A DNA stretch of 64,000 bases. It comes from Collybia mongolica. Its lineage: Eukaryota > Basidiomycota > Agaricomycetes > Agaricales > Clitocybaceae. This document shows, piece after piece, positions 20,911 to 30,961 of the stretch (position 1 is the first letter of the stretch; every line of letters begins with the position of its first letter). The translations under genes were made by a program, and so were the position numbers. The notes below the pieces were generated by a model that saw nothing but the letters and a program-made list of their open reading frames with translations, searched no databases and was not told where the DNA came from. The stretch lies in contig JAAXNY010000014.1 of NCBI GenBank assembly GCA_013420905.1, positions 124,001 through 188,000 of the forward strand, written 5' to 3'.

Positions 20911-20920
20911 AGAGAATTCT
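20911..20920 (-). other. Self-priming primer binding site of gypsy-1
   Basis: Two bases after the 5' LTR the minus strand reads AGAATTCTCT. It is the exact complement of AGAGAATTCT, which lies in the LTR about 33 nt downstream of a TATATA box. This is the Tf1 arrangement, where the 5' end of the transcript folds back to prime reverse transcription. Confidence 0.7.
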
Positions 20921-20922
20921 AC

Positions 20923-21344
20923 TGTAAGGGCAACTCCGGCGGAGTGCGCGCGAACTTAGTAGAGCGGGCCGACGCTGGTGGAGGGGATCCTAAGAGATGT
21001 ATTCACTTGTACGACATATGTGCTACTCACCTGGTGGAGGGGATCCTAAGAGAATTCTCTGAGGAGCCTCCATCAGGGGGGGTGTGCTATATACCTAGTA
21101 CTACATTAAATACACGTTCCCGGTGCGGTACGACGACACGCGTTGGGTTAGCGAAGGTCACGTGACCGTGCCCTTGATAGTCCGAACAAGTGCGAAGTCC
21201 GGCGGCGAACTGCGCGCGAAGTAGAGAGTGGGGGTGCGTGTGGGCGTAGGTAATGAACGTGCGATGTAGTGAATGTAATGGAGTGAGATTCGGCGAAGTA
21301 AGGCTAGATCGGCAAAGTAAGGCGGAAATGGAGTTCCCCTTACA
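20923..21344 (-). repeat. Gypsy-1 5' LTR (422 bp)
   Basis: Starts TGTAAGGGC on the plus strand and ends CCCCTTACA, followed by the GTACT duplication at 21345. It carries the promoter and predicted transcript start (21093-21049). Confidence 0.92.
21049..21093 (-). promoter_or_regulatory. Gypsy-1 LTR core promoter and predicted transcript start
   Basis: A TATATA box lies at 21093-21088 on the minus strand. About 33 nt downstream begins AGAGAATTCTC (from 21060), whose first ten bases are complementary to the primer site at 20920-20911. The spacing fits a TATA-directed start. Confidence 0.6.
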
Positions 21345-21349
21345 GTACT

Positions 21350-22233
21350 CCTTTGGGTGGTGTCGGATATTCTTTAAGACGGCGCTTGAGATGTTCCCAA
21401 AGGTGTTCTATTGGATTCATGTCAGGGGATTGGGCAGGCCAGCCAAGGACTTGAATGTTGTTGTCTTCAAACCACTGTGTGGCCAGTCCAGATGTGTGTT
21501 TGGGGTCGTTATCTTGCTGAAAGTAGCGCTCGCCATCCACCATTTCCAACTTCTCAAAACTTTCCTGAACTCCACTCTCCAAAATTTCACAGTATTGAAC
21601 CTTGTCCATGTTCCCCTGCACCTCTATGAGCTTTCCCACTCCATTCCACCCCATACAACCCCATACCATGAGGTTTCCTCCTCCTCCATGTTTGACAGTA
21701 GGTGATGTTGTTCTATCAGATGGTGGTTCTCCCCTTTGTTTCCAGACATAAACCTTTCCATCTGACCCAATCCTATTGATTTTGGTCTCATCTGTCCATA
21801 GAACCCTTTTCCAGTCCTCCACAGTCCAGCTTTCATGATATTTTGCAAACTGGAGACGCCGGATGCGATGGGCTCGTTTGAGAAGAGGAGCTTTCCTCTT
21901 TGTAGCAGCATAAAATTGATTTTCCTTGAGTGCATTTCTGACTGTCTGGGGTGTGACAGGATTGGGGATGATGCCATTGATGAATTGGGTAGCCTGAACT
22001 GCATTATCAAGCTTCCCTGACTTGATTTGACAAATAATTGACTGTTTGTCACGAACAGACAGCTTGGAGGGGCGGCCACCAAGGTTGTTTTCTTTGTTTC
22101 CATCCACATCTTTGCTGATCCTACTGATGGTACCCTTCCCTAGACCAGTTTTTTCCTTGATTTGACGCTGAGAATAGCCCTCATTGAGGAGAGAAACAAC
22201 AGTATTGTGCTGAGCAGTAGAAATGGCTTTCAT
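21350..22233 (-). pseudogene. Tc1/mariner transposase, N-terminal and catalytic part (element A)
   Basis: The frame begins with the ATG at 22233 (MKAISTAQHNTVVSLL). It covers the paired HTH DNA-binding region (QRQIKEKTGLGKGTISRI) and the catalytic core with LWTDETK, FQQDNDPKHT and SPDMNPIEHLW (DD34E). It is cut 295 codons in by gypsy-1. The last ~44 codons are at 1015-880. Nearly identical to the intact copy at 34341-35360. Confidence 0.9.
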
Positions 22234-23344
22234 GATGGTGGTAAGAGGTCAAGAAGATGATTGAACCAATTCCAACATGTCAAATTGATACAAATAAAGT
22301 CACATGACATTGTTTATTCTTCCCACAGTCCATAATGTTCTTGCATTGGATCATAAATGCCAGAATAATGGAAAATAAGATAAGGGTCAAAAAACTGCCC
22401 CAATAAGTAACCATTTTGTTTGGCTTATAGCTTAATGGATATTGATCCAAATCACATGATCCAGGGTCCATTGGAAAGCCACGATGTCATAGTATCTTAC
22501 ATAATTACCCCAGGTCCCCTGCTTATGTCAGCACTTCATACCATATTGATCTTTCAAAAATGTACAAACATTGGGGCAGTTTTTTGAGCCACTGTATCTG
22601 TTCACATCCACCTATCAACTACCAGGCCACATGAGGACACCACAACTCTAGTACTCTGCTTTGCACAGATCCTTAGGGAGCGTTACCGCCAACATTCTCA
22701 ACAATTTATTCATACTCACTTAACCACTACACCCAAACACAAAAGGAGGAAGGGGTCTGGCCCCTGATCAGCTACTGTCCCTGCACAGAGCACACCTCTT
22801 GGGGAGGATGCCAGTTTATCAACCAATGGTGGGATTTGGCGGCCTCATTTTGGAGGGGAGTCATTGCTTTGGGAGAGCGGTGTGGAACAGGGGGGAAAGT
22901 AATAGGGGGGATTCAGGAGAGGGGGAGCAGGTTTGAGGTATGGGTTGTTCATTGAGATTGGACATTTATCTTCAACACTGGGGGGGAGTAATGGGTTTCC
23001 AGGGCAACCTGAAAATACCAGGAGGGGAGTGGAACAGGGTACCAATGTGAAGGGAGGGGACCATGCCCCAACAAGCGAAGGCAAACCTTTAAGGCATTGG
23101 GTTCAGACATGGTACAGTACAATACCGTTGGACTGCAGGTATCCTCAGTCTAGACCTGTAATATGACCTGGAGAGCAACTTAGTGTACAGCTCCACCCTG
23201 ATGGCCCATTACAGATTACTTAGTGGTAATAGGTGTTTATGCCCACATGTAGCTGGGTCAAACCCACATGCACTTAATATTATTATATGACCAAAAAAAA
23301 AAAAAAAAAAAATCTCAAGAATTAATTAATAACTGTCCACTGCA

Positions 23345-23414
23345 TAATCATGCTTACGTTTGCCAACTACGCTGTTAGCTCTAACAGTGTAGTTGGCAAA
23401 CGTAAGCATGATTA
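23345..23414. repeat. 70-bp near-perfect hairpin
   Basis: Two 34-nt arms are separated by a 2-nt centre. They pair with one G-T position only. The left arm begins TAATCATGCTTACG and the right arm ends CGTAAGCATGATTA. It lies 21 bp beyond the target duplication of the SINE-like copy 1. No coding potential. It may be a miniature foldback element or the fused ends of a deleted DNA transposon. Confidence 0.85.
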
Positions 23415-23454
23415 CAAGAGGCTTGTTCTGCTTTGGGTCAAACTTCTCCCACAA

Positions 23455-24440
23455 TACAAAATATTGCATATCTCCATAATGACAAGACCTATGGACACAA
23501 TTTAAATTGCTACTACTAGATATGGTGAAGGGCTACCCAAATGGTATATTTGTATGTATTTGTATGTGTTTGTACACCATCAAATATCATGATCAAAAGT
23601 AGCTCTCTTACTACAAGCATGTTACAAATGAATATCAAGTTTGTGGATGACTTTGCCACACAGCTAGCCAAACAAACAATACCATCAAAGTTCCCACACT
23701 ATAAATCATTGCATATCTCAACAACAACAAGGCCTATGGATGTAATTTAAATTGCTAGTGTTAGATATAATGAAGTACTACCTCATGTATTTGTTTATAT
23801 TATTCTAAACATTATCAACATCATTTTTCTTGCTATATATTACAAATGATTACTGGTCTGTATATCACTTCACCACACATCTGGCCAAACAATAATACTA
23901 AAGAAATTTCCCACAATATAGATGATGCATATCTCAGCAAATATGAAGCTGATGGACATGCTACTACTAGATATTGTAAAGGAATACATTATGTGTATGT
24001 TTATATGTATTTGTAGTTGTTTGTACTCTTCCAAATCTCATTATCAACAACAGCTTTTTTACTATATATTACAAATGAATATGATCTGTATATTACTTTG
24101 CCAACATCTGGCCAAACAAACAATATTAATGAAGTTCCCACAATATAGATAATGCATATCTCAGCAAATACAAGGCTAACAGACACAATTGAAATTGCTA
24201 CTGCTCCTAGATCTATGGAAGGGGTATACCAGGAAATGTATATTTATATTTGTTTGTACCTTTCCAAATTTGATTATAACCTCTTGTTATATCTAATTTA
24301 ACATCACATTTATATATTACTTGGCCATAAGCATAGCCAAACAAGTCAATGTGGTGCTCCTGGAATCTATAATGCTCAATATCTTGACAATAGCTAGCTA
24401 TATGAGTATGGTTAAATATAGTATGTGATAACACGAAAAC
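23455..24440. repeat. Degenerate tandem array, about 220-245 bp period, 4-5 units
   Basis: A marker GCATATCTC recurs at about 23466, 23711, 23937 and 24154, with a decayed version near 24370. Each is preceded by a CCAAACAA...TTCCCACA segment and followed by a TTGCTACT..AGAT segment. The units are AT-rich and diverged. No gene was found in this array. Confidence 0.7.
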
Positions 24441-24862
24441 AAAAAACACTTAACAGGCATATGTACATTTGTTTGAACTTTGTCTTTGATGATGATGTTT
24501 CTATTTTTAGCATATCTAATAAGTTCTTGATTAACCCAGGATGCAAGGCTAGAAATAAACTGTTAAATGTTGAATAATTGATATACATTTCTTTCAATAC
24601 TGTGGGAACTTGGTTCTATTATAGGCATTTGCATTGATATTACTTCCTTATATCACACAATTGGGTAGTCCAATCTATAAATAGGTACATTGGATAAATA
24701 CTGTTGGTGTACCAGAAGTCTATATCAGCCTACTAGAGCTGTGCAAATAGTACGGGGGTAAAGTGTCAGTAAGAAGTAAACTAATATTTGTAAAAGGAAT
24801 AAGAACATATCACAAGGTAGATAGAATTATACCAAGGTAGTCTCAAGGTATACAGCAGCATA
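24441..24862. other. AT-rich spacer before Tc1/mariner element B
   Basis: No gene or recognisable repeat is seen. It ends at the TA (24861-24862) where element B is inserted. Confidence 0.45.
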
Positions 24863-25073
24863 CAGTAGGCAACAAAACTGTTTCAATGTTTTCACATTCT
24901 GTAAAGATGCATCCATATGTCAGAAAATAAAAATTGGAAAAATATGAAAAAATTACAGAAGCTGCATTGATGTCATATAATGTCGCTTACATAATGTCTT
25001 TGCACCACTTCCATTTTTGGTAGCAAAATCACATGATACATACAAAGCCATCATTGAAACGGTTTTGTTGCCC
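24863..25073 (+). repeat. Element B left TIR
   Basis: The outer motif (24863-24888) reads inward and the inner copy (25049-25073) reads in the opposite sense. The two motifs face each other within the TIR. Confidence 0.8.
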
Positions 25074-25101
25074 ATCATTAAAAAGTAAGAAAGTGGTAAA
25101 A

Positions 25102-26118
25102 CTAGTACTTGGTATATCCTCCTTTGGCCCTCAACACTGCAGCAATATGTCTAGGCATGCTCTCAATCAATCCTTGACAGACAGACTTATCTATTGCTTC
25201 CCACTGCTTCTCCACTCGCTCCCAAAGCTCATGCTGGCTGTGTGGAGGATTTTCATATTCATTGAGCTTCATTTTGAGGTGATGCCAAAAATGTTCAATA
25301 GGATTCATGTCAGGTGACTGTGCAGGCCACTTCATAACATTGAAACCATTGTCCTTGAACCAGTTTTGGGCCTTCTTGCTTGTGTGTTTGGGGTCATTGT
25401 CCTGCTGGAAGATGATATCAGCAGGGGTTTTCCCATAGTGATGAAGGGAATCTTGAAGCTCATCCTCCATGATGGATACATAGAGGTCTGCATCCATCTT
25501 TCCCTCAATCCTGGTTGCATATCCAACCCCATCCCACCCCATGCAGCCCCATACCGTCACATTACCACCTCCAAACTTCAGTGTCCCCTCTACAATCCTA
25601 TCTCTCAACTGCTCCCCTACCTCTTTCCAGATCCATTTCCTTCCATCTGACCCCAGACGGTTAATTTTGGTTTCATCAGACCATATAACCCTTTTCCAGT
25701 CCTCCAGAGTCCACTCCTTGTGCCTTTCTGCAAAGTCCAACTGATCCCTCCTATGACGGGTTTTGAGAAGAGGCCGTTTTTGTTTTACTGCAGGCCATAA
25801 ACCATGCTTTTTCAAGTTGCAACGAATAGTTTGGGAGGAAATGGATTGGTTGGTGACATCTTGAAGAGCTTTGGTGACTTGGACTGCATTATCAGCCTTG
25901 CCCATGCGAATGATGCACTTTGCATAGCTAACATTGGCAGAAGTGAGCTTGGAAGGACAGCCACCAAAGGACTTTGGGAGCTCAGAACAATACTGAGAGC
26001 AGATCCTAGAGATAGTAGCAATGGAGAAGCCAGTGATCTTGTGGATCTGGTGGCCAGAAGTGCCTGCATCAAGCAGTGTGATGACATGAGAGTGCTGAGC
26101 AGGGGTAAGAGATTGCAT
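25102..26118 (-). CDS. Tc1/mariner transposase (element B)
   Basis: A 338-aa transposase from the first ATG at 26118 (MQSLTPAQHSHVITLL). It catalyses cut-and-paste transposition into TA sites in the nucleus. An N-terminal paired-like HTH (about residues 10-110, with GHQIHKITGFSIATISRI) binds the TIRs. The DDE core shows IWSDETKINRLG, FQQDNDPKHT and SPDMNPIEHFW, with 34 residues between the second Asp and the Glu. The glycine-rich FGGGNVTVWGCMGWDG segment is also present. Length is normal for the superfamily (about 340 aa). There are no stops or frameshifts. It clearly differs from the family-1 transposase at 34341-35360. Confidence 0.93.
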   Translation of the reverse strand: MQSLTPAQHSHVITLLDAGTSGHQIHKITGFSIATISRICSQYCSELPKSFGGCPSKLTSANVSYAKCIIRMGKADNAVQVTKALQDVTNQSISSQTIRCNLKKHGLWPAVKQKRPLLKTRHRRDQLDFAERHKEWTLEDWKRVIWSDETKINRLGSDGRKWIWKEVGEQLRDRIVEGTLKFGGGNVTVWGCMGWDGVGYATRIEGKMDADLYVSIMEDELQDSLHHYGKTPADIIFQQDNDPKHTSKKAQNWFKDNGFNVMKWPAQSPDMNPIEHFWHHLKMKLNEYENPPHSQHELWERVEKQWEAIDKSVCQGLIESMPRHIAAVLRAKGGYTKY

Positions 26119-26266
26119 AGTGTGTTTGGGGGCATTAGAGCACTTGAACACTCTGTATTTATACTAAAACATGAGCAAGTCACATGACTTTGTTTAATAC
26201 ATTAAACAATAAACAAAGTCATGTGACTACAGTTAAGATCTCAGCACTTTCTTATTTTTTTACAAT

Positions 26267-26477
26267 GGGCAACAAAACTGTTTCAATGATGGCTTTGTAT
26301 GTATCCTGTGATTTTGCTACCAAAAATGAAAGTGGTGCAAAGACATTATGTAAACAACATTATATGACATCAATGCAGCTTCTGTAATTTTTTCATATTT
26401 TTCCAATTTTTATTTTCTGACATATGGATGCATCTTTACAGAATGTGAAAACATTAAAACAGTTTTGTTGCCTACTG
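26267..26477 (-). repeat. Element B right TIR
   Basis: Inner motif at 26267-26291 and outer motif at 26452-26477. It mirrors the left TIR over 211 bp. Confidence 0.8.
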
Positions 26478-26479
26478 TA

Positions 26480-27814
26480 TAGGTGCATATACAATAGAAC
26501 AAGGCATATCTGAGCAACTAGATGTGGGGCACATATGCACTCACCTTACACACATCTGGTTAGGGCACAGGGGTGATTGGCACTACTTGGTCTAGACAAC
26601 ACATCCAGGGGTGCACACCCAGCCACCAGGTGGTGGTTCTACCATATGGAATACACCACTGCACTGCCCATGTCCACCATGCTAGCTGCTCACTAGCAGA
26701 TGTGGGCAGGCAGTCACTAGTGATATGGCAGGTGCCTCTGTAGTTCTTGTTGCAGCTCTTAGTGTTGTGATTTTGCAGTTGTTGTTTTCACTGAGAGGGG
26801 TGGGTATGAGAGAGGGTGGTGGTATCAATAGCAGTAGGACCTGGCATTGTATTTGGCAGTATTGTGCACAATCATATGGCAGGGAGGTGATGGGAGGGGC
26901 AGCTGGGGATGTAGTGGTGGAGGTTGACAACAAGGCTGACAGGTGATGTGGCACCCATCAGCAATATTCAGCCATTGCCAGTAATGGCCAAGAGTAGACA
27001 GCAGGGGCCATTATAAAACAAGCACCTTGGACTGACAAGCTCTTATTACCAAATGGTTAATCTGCATGCTTTATGCACATGACATGTAACCTTGAGGCCT
27101 TGTATTTGACTCTCCAAAATATTGCATTTTTGTGCATTGAATAAGCAATGGTAACTATAATTAAGTAAGCAATCTGGACAGTCTGCATGGACTTCATGGG
27201 GAGTTGTTCCAAGCTGGGTCTGAGCATCCAAGTAACAGCATGGATTTATGGACTTAGCTTTGACTTGGCTCAGATGCAGACTGTCAAATAAGCAGGGCTC
27301 TCTGCCAAACAGGGTCTGAGTCAGTCTGCAGACACCTGCATTTGTCTGTGTGGTCTGTGTGGCTCATGTGGCTCAGTGTAAAGTCCCCAGAGAAGCTACT
27401 GAGTTGGTTGTATATTTGTAATATACAAATATGGATCTACATTTTTAAGTTTGTTAATTTTTTCACACAGCCCATCTCTGAGAGTCTGAGTCCCCACTTT
27501 ACCAGCTGACTTGTTTTTAAGGAAAATGCCTAGATATATATTGTTACCTTTTATTGGTGGATATTTGTATAGGATTTATAAACACCAACTTCTATTGGCA
27601 TACACCATGGATATGGGTGAAGTTGTAAGGGGATCACTTGTTTGTCCACATCTAGCCATCAGAATCACTATTGCACAGCTTGCATAGCCTCACTGTTATA
27701 TCTATTATTCTGACACACACTGCTTTAACCCCTTGACAGATAGTAGTTTACTCTGGACTAACATATCACAGATGTATTGTTACATCAGTAGAGTTACTGA
27801 TATCAGATTCTGTT
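26480..27814. other. AT-rich, CpG-poor region without a recognisable gene
   Basis: Short open frames only; none resembles a known family. Base composition and CpG scarcity match the decayed repeats around it, so it is probably old transposon debris. Confidence 0.45.
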
Positions 27815-29389
27815 GTTATTTGATGCACTGCACTCCACCTTCAACCCAGCTATTGATAGGCCAATTGACCTTGACAAGCTGGGCAACACTTGGACCTCAC
27901 CTACAACTCGGGTGTGGGTCTATTACTCTGCTGCTGAGATGTCGGATGCCTTATCAGGCACTTCAAATTGATCCACCCCTGGGCCGGATCACATCTCGTG
28001 GCATCACCTTAAACGGATCACCCAAGATGATCAGTGTGGCAAACTACTTTTGTGGCTTGCAAACGCTTGTCTCTCATCAGGCCACTGGCCCGCAGAGTTT
28101 AAAGCATCCATTATGGTGGTCATACCCAAGCCAGGTAAGCCATTGTATGACACTCCCAAGTCATTTCGCCCAATAGTTCTCTTGAACATGCTGGGCAAAC
28201 TGCTAGAGAAAATGTTGTCCACCAGGATGCAGTTTGAAGCTGCTCAACATGGTGTACTCCACCCCAATCAGTTCGGAGGGGTCCGTCATAACTCCACCAA
28301 GGATGCTGGTTGTTTCCTCACACATGTTGTCTGCTCCAGATGGCATGCCAAACTCAAGACGAGCGTCGTTGCTTTTGACCTGGCTCAGTTCTTCCCATCA
28401 ATAAACCATGAGGTCCTCCTACACATCCTCGAGAGACAGGGATTTGTGCCAGAAGTGGTTGTGTTCTTCAGGTCATACCTCGTTGATTGTCATACTAGAT
28501 ACACGTGGGACAACAAACTGTCCCCGCTCTTCCCATCCAGCGTTGGTCTGGGACAGGGCTCTGCCATGTCCCCTATCCTCTCTGCTCTATGCCTTGCACC
28601 CCTCCTCAAGGAGTTTGAATGGAGGGTTCACATAGCTTCACTAATTTCCTATGTGGATGATGGCGCCATTATAGTGCAGTCAGACACGTTTGAACAGAAC
28701 CTTATTAAGCTCAAGGGAGCTTACAAAGTCATATTCGAGCTCACCCAGGCAATGGGTTTGGTTCATGTCAAGAAGTTGGTGGAAAGGAGTCATGTCTGCT
28801 CCCATGCACTTCAGGCCTTGCATGCCTTTCGTTGCCTCATTGATGGGAACCACAAATTCTCTGTTGAGACCCTCAATGCCTGCAACCCAAGCCGTAGGCT
28901 CAGGAAACTCATATTGCCTGTTGTAGAAGCCTGGGCTAACCTTGGCCTCTCCTCCCTGGATCTGGACCCTGTCCACCCACTCAACCAACCAGGCATGTGC
29001 CCCAAGGACATGTTCCCTGATCACATAGTCTACGATATTGTCACCCCCCCACCCAAGGGCAGTGATCACTGTGAGGATTTCATGAAGGACCACATCACAT
29101 CACTGAAGAGTGCTGTTGATGAGGCCTCTCACTCTCTATGGAGTATCTGTATTGTTACTGATGTATCCACTCCCCCCTCCCCTATGTAGTTAGTTGTGGT
29201 CTACTGTGTCTGGTATGCCAGGGACCTATATGAGGACTGGTACGCTACTGGCCTCTCTACATCTGATGATGCCAAGCTGCGAGCAATTGCGGAAGGCATC
29301 TGACAGGCAGCTGACATTGGACTAGAGGACATCCATGATGTCCACATCTTCTCCGACTCCACCAATGCCCTTAGGCGTTCCCTCGATGC
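27815..29389 (+). pseudogene. Non-LTR retrotransposon (LINE) reverse transcriptase and start of RNase H, 5'-truncated
   Basis: The reading frame covers RT, with the APGPDH-like start (near 27980, one in-frame stop), FRPIVLLNMLGKLLEK, SVVAFDLAQFFPSINH, GLGQGSAMSPILSALCLAPLL and the catalytic SYVDDG (near 28650). A long open stretch is 28050-29189. After a stop at 29189, an RNase H domain follows (AIAEGI, HIFSDSTNALRRSLDA) to 29389, where the LTR of a gypsy element interrupts it. The RNase H and C-terminus continue on the minus strand at 39864-39247. Removing the insertion and one duplication rejoins RRSLDA to SHHSGQV in frame. The 5' end near 27815 is approximate. Confidence 0.85.
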
Positions 29390-29864
29390 TGTTACAGCTG
29401 TTTAGGCCTTATCCTTTAGATCAATCTGGTTTATCATTCGTTCACTATAGACCGTTGACTCCATAAGTCTAATGTCCAATGACTCCCTCAATAGGGCTAA
29501 AGTCAGATTGTTGAATCAAAGATACACTACTCCCTTTGTAAGGCAAGTAGGATTGAGTTTGCATCAAGAGATCAGAGTAGGTGAATAAGGTGTATTCAGC
29601 TAGGTCAAGCTAAAGAACTAACTAAGCTAAAATATCCCTATATATATGTAAAGGTCCGATAAGCGTGGTTTATGCTATTTGTTATAGATAAAGAGAATGA
29701 GTAAGCTAAAGTGAGAATGAGTAAGCATAATACAAAAGATGAATAAGCATGAGAAAAGGAATGCATATATGGGTCTTAAGAGATAAGAGTCAATAAGTAT
29801 CTAGTAATCAGTAGTGTGTAAGAAAAAGAAGTGATAAGGGCACATGAGTAGGGAATTTGTAACA
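29390..29864 (-). repeat. 3' LTR of the split gypsy element (475 bp)
   Basis: The plus strand begins TGTTACAGCTG and ends AATTTGTAACA. It matches the reverse complement of 39865-40339 over the same 475 bp with roughly ten differences, mostly transitions. The LINE-side flank is GATGC (29385-29389), against GAAGC next to the other LTR (one mismatch). Confidence 0.9.
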
Positions 29865-29880
29865 TTACCCCCTCTCTATC
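29865..29880 (-). other. Polypurine tract of the split gypsy element
   Basis: Minus strand GATAGAGAGGGGGTAA directly precedes the 3' LTR. Confidence 0.75.
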
Positions 29881-30961
29881 TCTAAAGCATCCCAGCTTTA
29901 GTAATTGATGGTTCCCCTGTCATGTTTGCAATAGCTTCCAGGTAATCGAAAGGATTGTCAATCCCATCATCTACCTCTTCTCATTCATCTCCAATCCATT
30001 GCCAGTTCTGATAATACCCTGCCATTCTAGTTGTGGTTCTTTCAGGGCATTGGTCATGACAATGTCCTGGAGCTGGTTGAAAACATATTGGACAATACTG
30101 TTTTTCACAGTTTATTGATGAGTGTCCAAAGTTGAGGCATTGAGAGCATAATACGTTTTTATAGATGAGTGCTCATTCTATTTGAGTGAGGTCAATAGGT
30201 TTTTCTCAACTTCCAACATAATTGAGAGGATTCATCATATATTTGATGGGTTTAGGTGCTTTCTTCTTTTTGATGACGGATTTAGTGGCTTTTCGACCCT
30301 TTAAATATTTAAATATTTCTTTGTTCGGAACCATGTCTGCTGGATCAGGAGTGGAATGTTGCAATGGTGAAGGAGATGGTTCGCGAAAAGGCGGGATTGG
30401 AAGGGGTTCAGGTTGATAAATAGGAGAGTTTGGAGTTGAAGGTGTTGGTGTTCTGGGAGGGGATGTTTGTATTTCTTCATCAACTGTGTCAATTCTTTCA
30501 GTTGACTCTGTGGGTGTTGAAGGTGTGGATGTGGGTAGTCAAATTCCATCTTGTAGTAACGGAATTAGGTCTTCCAAAATTCAAAATTCCTGTGTATCCA
30601 CTAATTCTTTGGTGGTTTGGTCTAGAGCTCAACTGATATCTGCAGTTTGATTATATAACATATCCCTGATTTCCAAGTATTTTTCGACTAGTTTGATAAG
30701 TTGATCATGTGGTGGTTGATTGAACACCTGGATCATTCGTTCACGATGTTCTTTGTGCATGAACCATGATAAGAATTTTTTGACAACGTATAATCTTTGT
30801 TGCCAGTTCAAGACGTTCCTGAGATGCAATGTTGACAATAGGAGTGTTGGGAGGGTTAATGAGAGGAGTGGCGGTGGTGATATAGAAGTTGTTAACAGTA
30901 GGGGAAGATATGTTTGTTAAAGGTTTGGAATTTGTTGAGAGTGATAATAGATGATAGTTGG
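29881..30961 (-). pseudogene. Degenerate extra ORF downstream of the chromodomain, with zinc-knuckle remnants
   Basis: Between the chromodomain stop and the polypurine tract the minus strand holds broken protein-like sequence. At 30148-30107 it reads C-SQ-C-LNFG-H-SSIN-C, a CCHC knuckle. About 30 nt on (about 30078-30030) a second cluster CPICFQPAPGHCHDQC follows. Stops and frame changes occur throughout, so the gene is dead. A zinc-knuckle protein encoded after integrase is unusual for gypsy elements. I cannot assign its role, but nucleic-acid binding is likely. Confidence 0.5.

Larger units (their letters stand above)
1016..21344 (-). mobile_element. Gypsy-1: chromodomain Ty3/gypsy LTR retrotransposon (Tf1/sushi type), interrupted
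   Basis: Two 422-bp LTRs (1016-1437 and 20923-21344) begin TG and end CA and are flanked by the 5-bp duplication GTACT (1011-1015, 21345-21349). Reading on the minus strand, the order is 5' LTR, self-complementary primer site, gag, protease, RT, RNase H, integrase, chromodomain, polypurine tract, 3' LTR. Own length is about 6.1 kb. It is split between protease and RT by the 14.2-kb element at 4774-19004. Joining the flanks restores the reading frame. By eye the LTRs differ at only two positions, both transitions at CpG sites, so insertion was recent. Confidence 0.93.
653..22594 (-). mobile_element. Tc1/mariner element A (family 1), interrupted by gypsy-1
   Basis: Terminal inverted repeats begin CAGTGGCTC at 653 and end GAGCCACTG at 22594, flanked by TA (651-652, 22595-22596). 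Excluding the gypsy-1 insert and one copy of its duplication, the element is 363 + 1245 = 1608 bp, exactly the length of the uninterrupted copy at 33980-35587. The transposase is on the minus strand and is split by the insertion at 1016-21344, so this copy cannot supply an intact enzyme. The TIRs are about 211 bp with an inner inverted copy of the end motif (841-862 on the left side). Confidence 0.9.
417..23311 (+). mobile_element. SINE-like non-autonomous retroposon, copy 1 (split by nested insertions)
   Basis: Own sequence is 417-652 plus 22597-23311. Joined, it matches the two uninterrupted copies at 37512-38464 and 44253-45205 (953 bp each). It ends in a run of A (about 23293-23311). It is flanked by a 12-bp direct duplication ATCTCAAGAATT at 405-416 and 23312-23323. 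Poly(A) tail plus variable-length target duplication are hallmarks of LINE-machinery retrotransposition. No long open frame is conserved, so it is probably non-autonomous. A Tc1/mariner element interrupts it at the TA at 651-652, corresponding to an intact TA in copy 3 near 44488. Confidence 0.8.
24863..26477 (-). mobile_element. Tc1/mariner element B (family 2), full-length
   Basis: A 1615-bp element beginning CAGTAGGCAACAAAAC and ending with its complement, flanked by TA (24861-24862, 26478-26479). The TIRs are 211 bp (24863-25073 and 26267-26477). Each TIR has the GGCAACAAAACTGTTTC motif at its outer end and an inverted copy at its inner end. The transposase on the minus strand is uninterrupted, so the copy is potentially autonomous. 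Confidence 0.92.

Noticed and set aside
19801..21165. Plus-strand open frames across gypsy-1 gag and the 5' LTR
   Set aside because: Antisense of gag and LTR sequence. The 296-aa frame merely runs out of gag into the LTR; the same LTR frame recurs at 1037-1258.
23245..23311. Repeated poly(A) tracts considered as a CRISPR-like or simple repeat
   Set aside because: They are tails of the SINE-like retroposon, shown by flanking target duplications; CRISPR is not expected in a fungus and no spacer pattern exists.
27733..28176. 147-codon plus frame ahead of the LINE RT
   Set aside because: It overlaps the real RT frame in another phase and encodes no RT motif.
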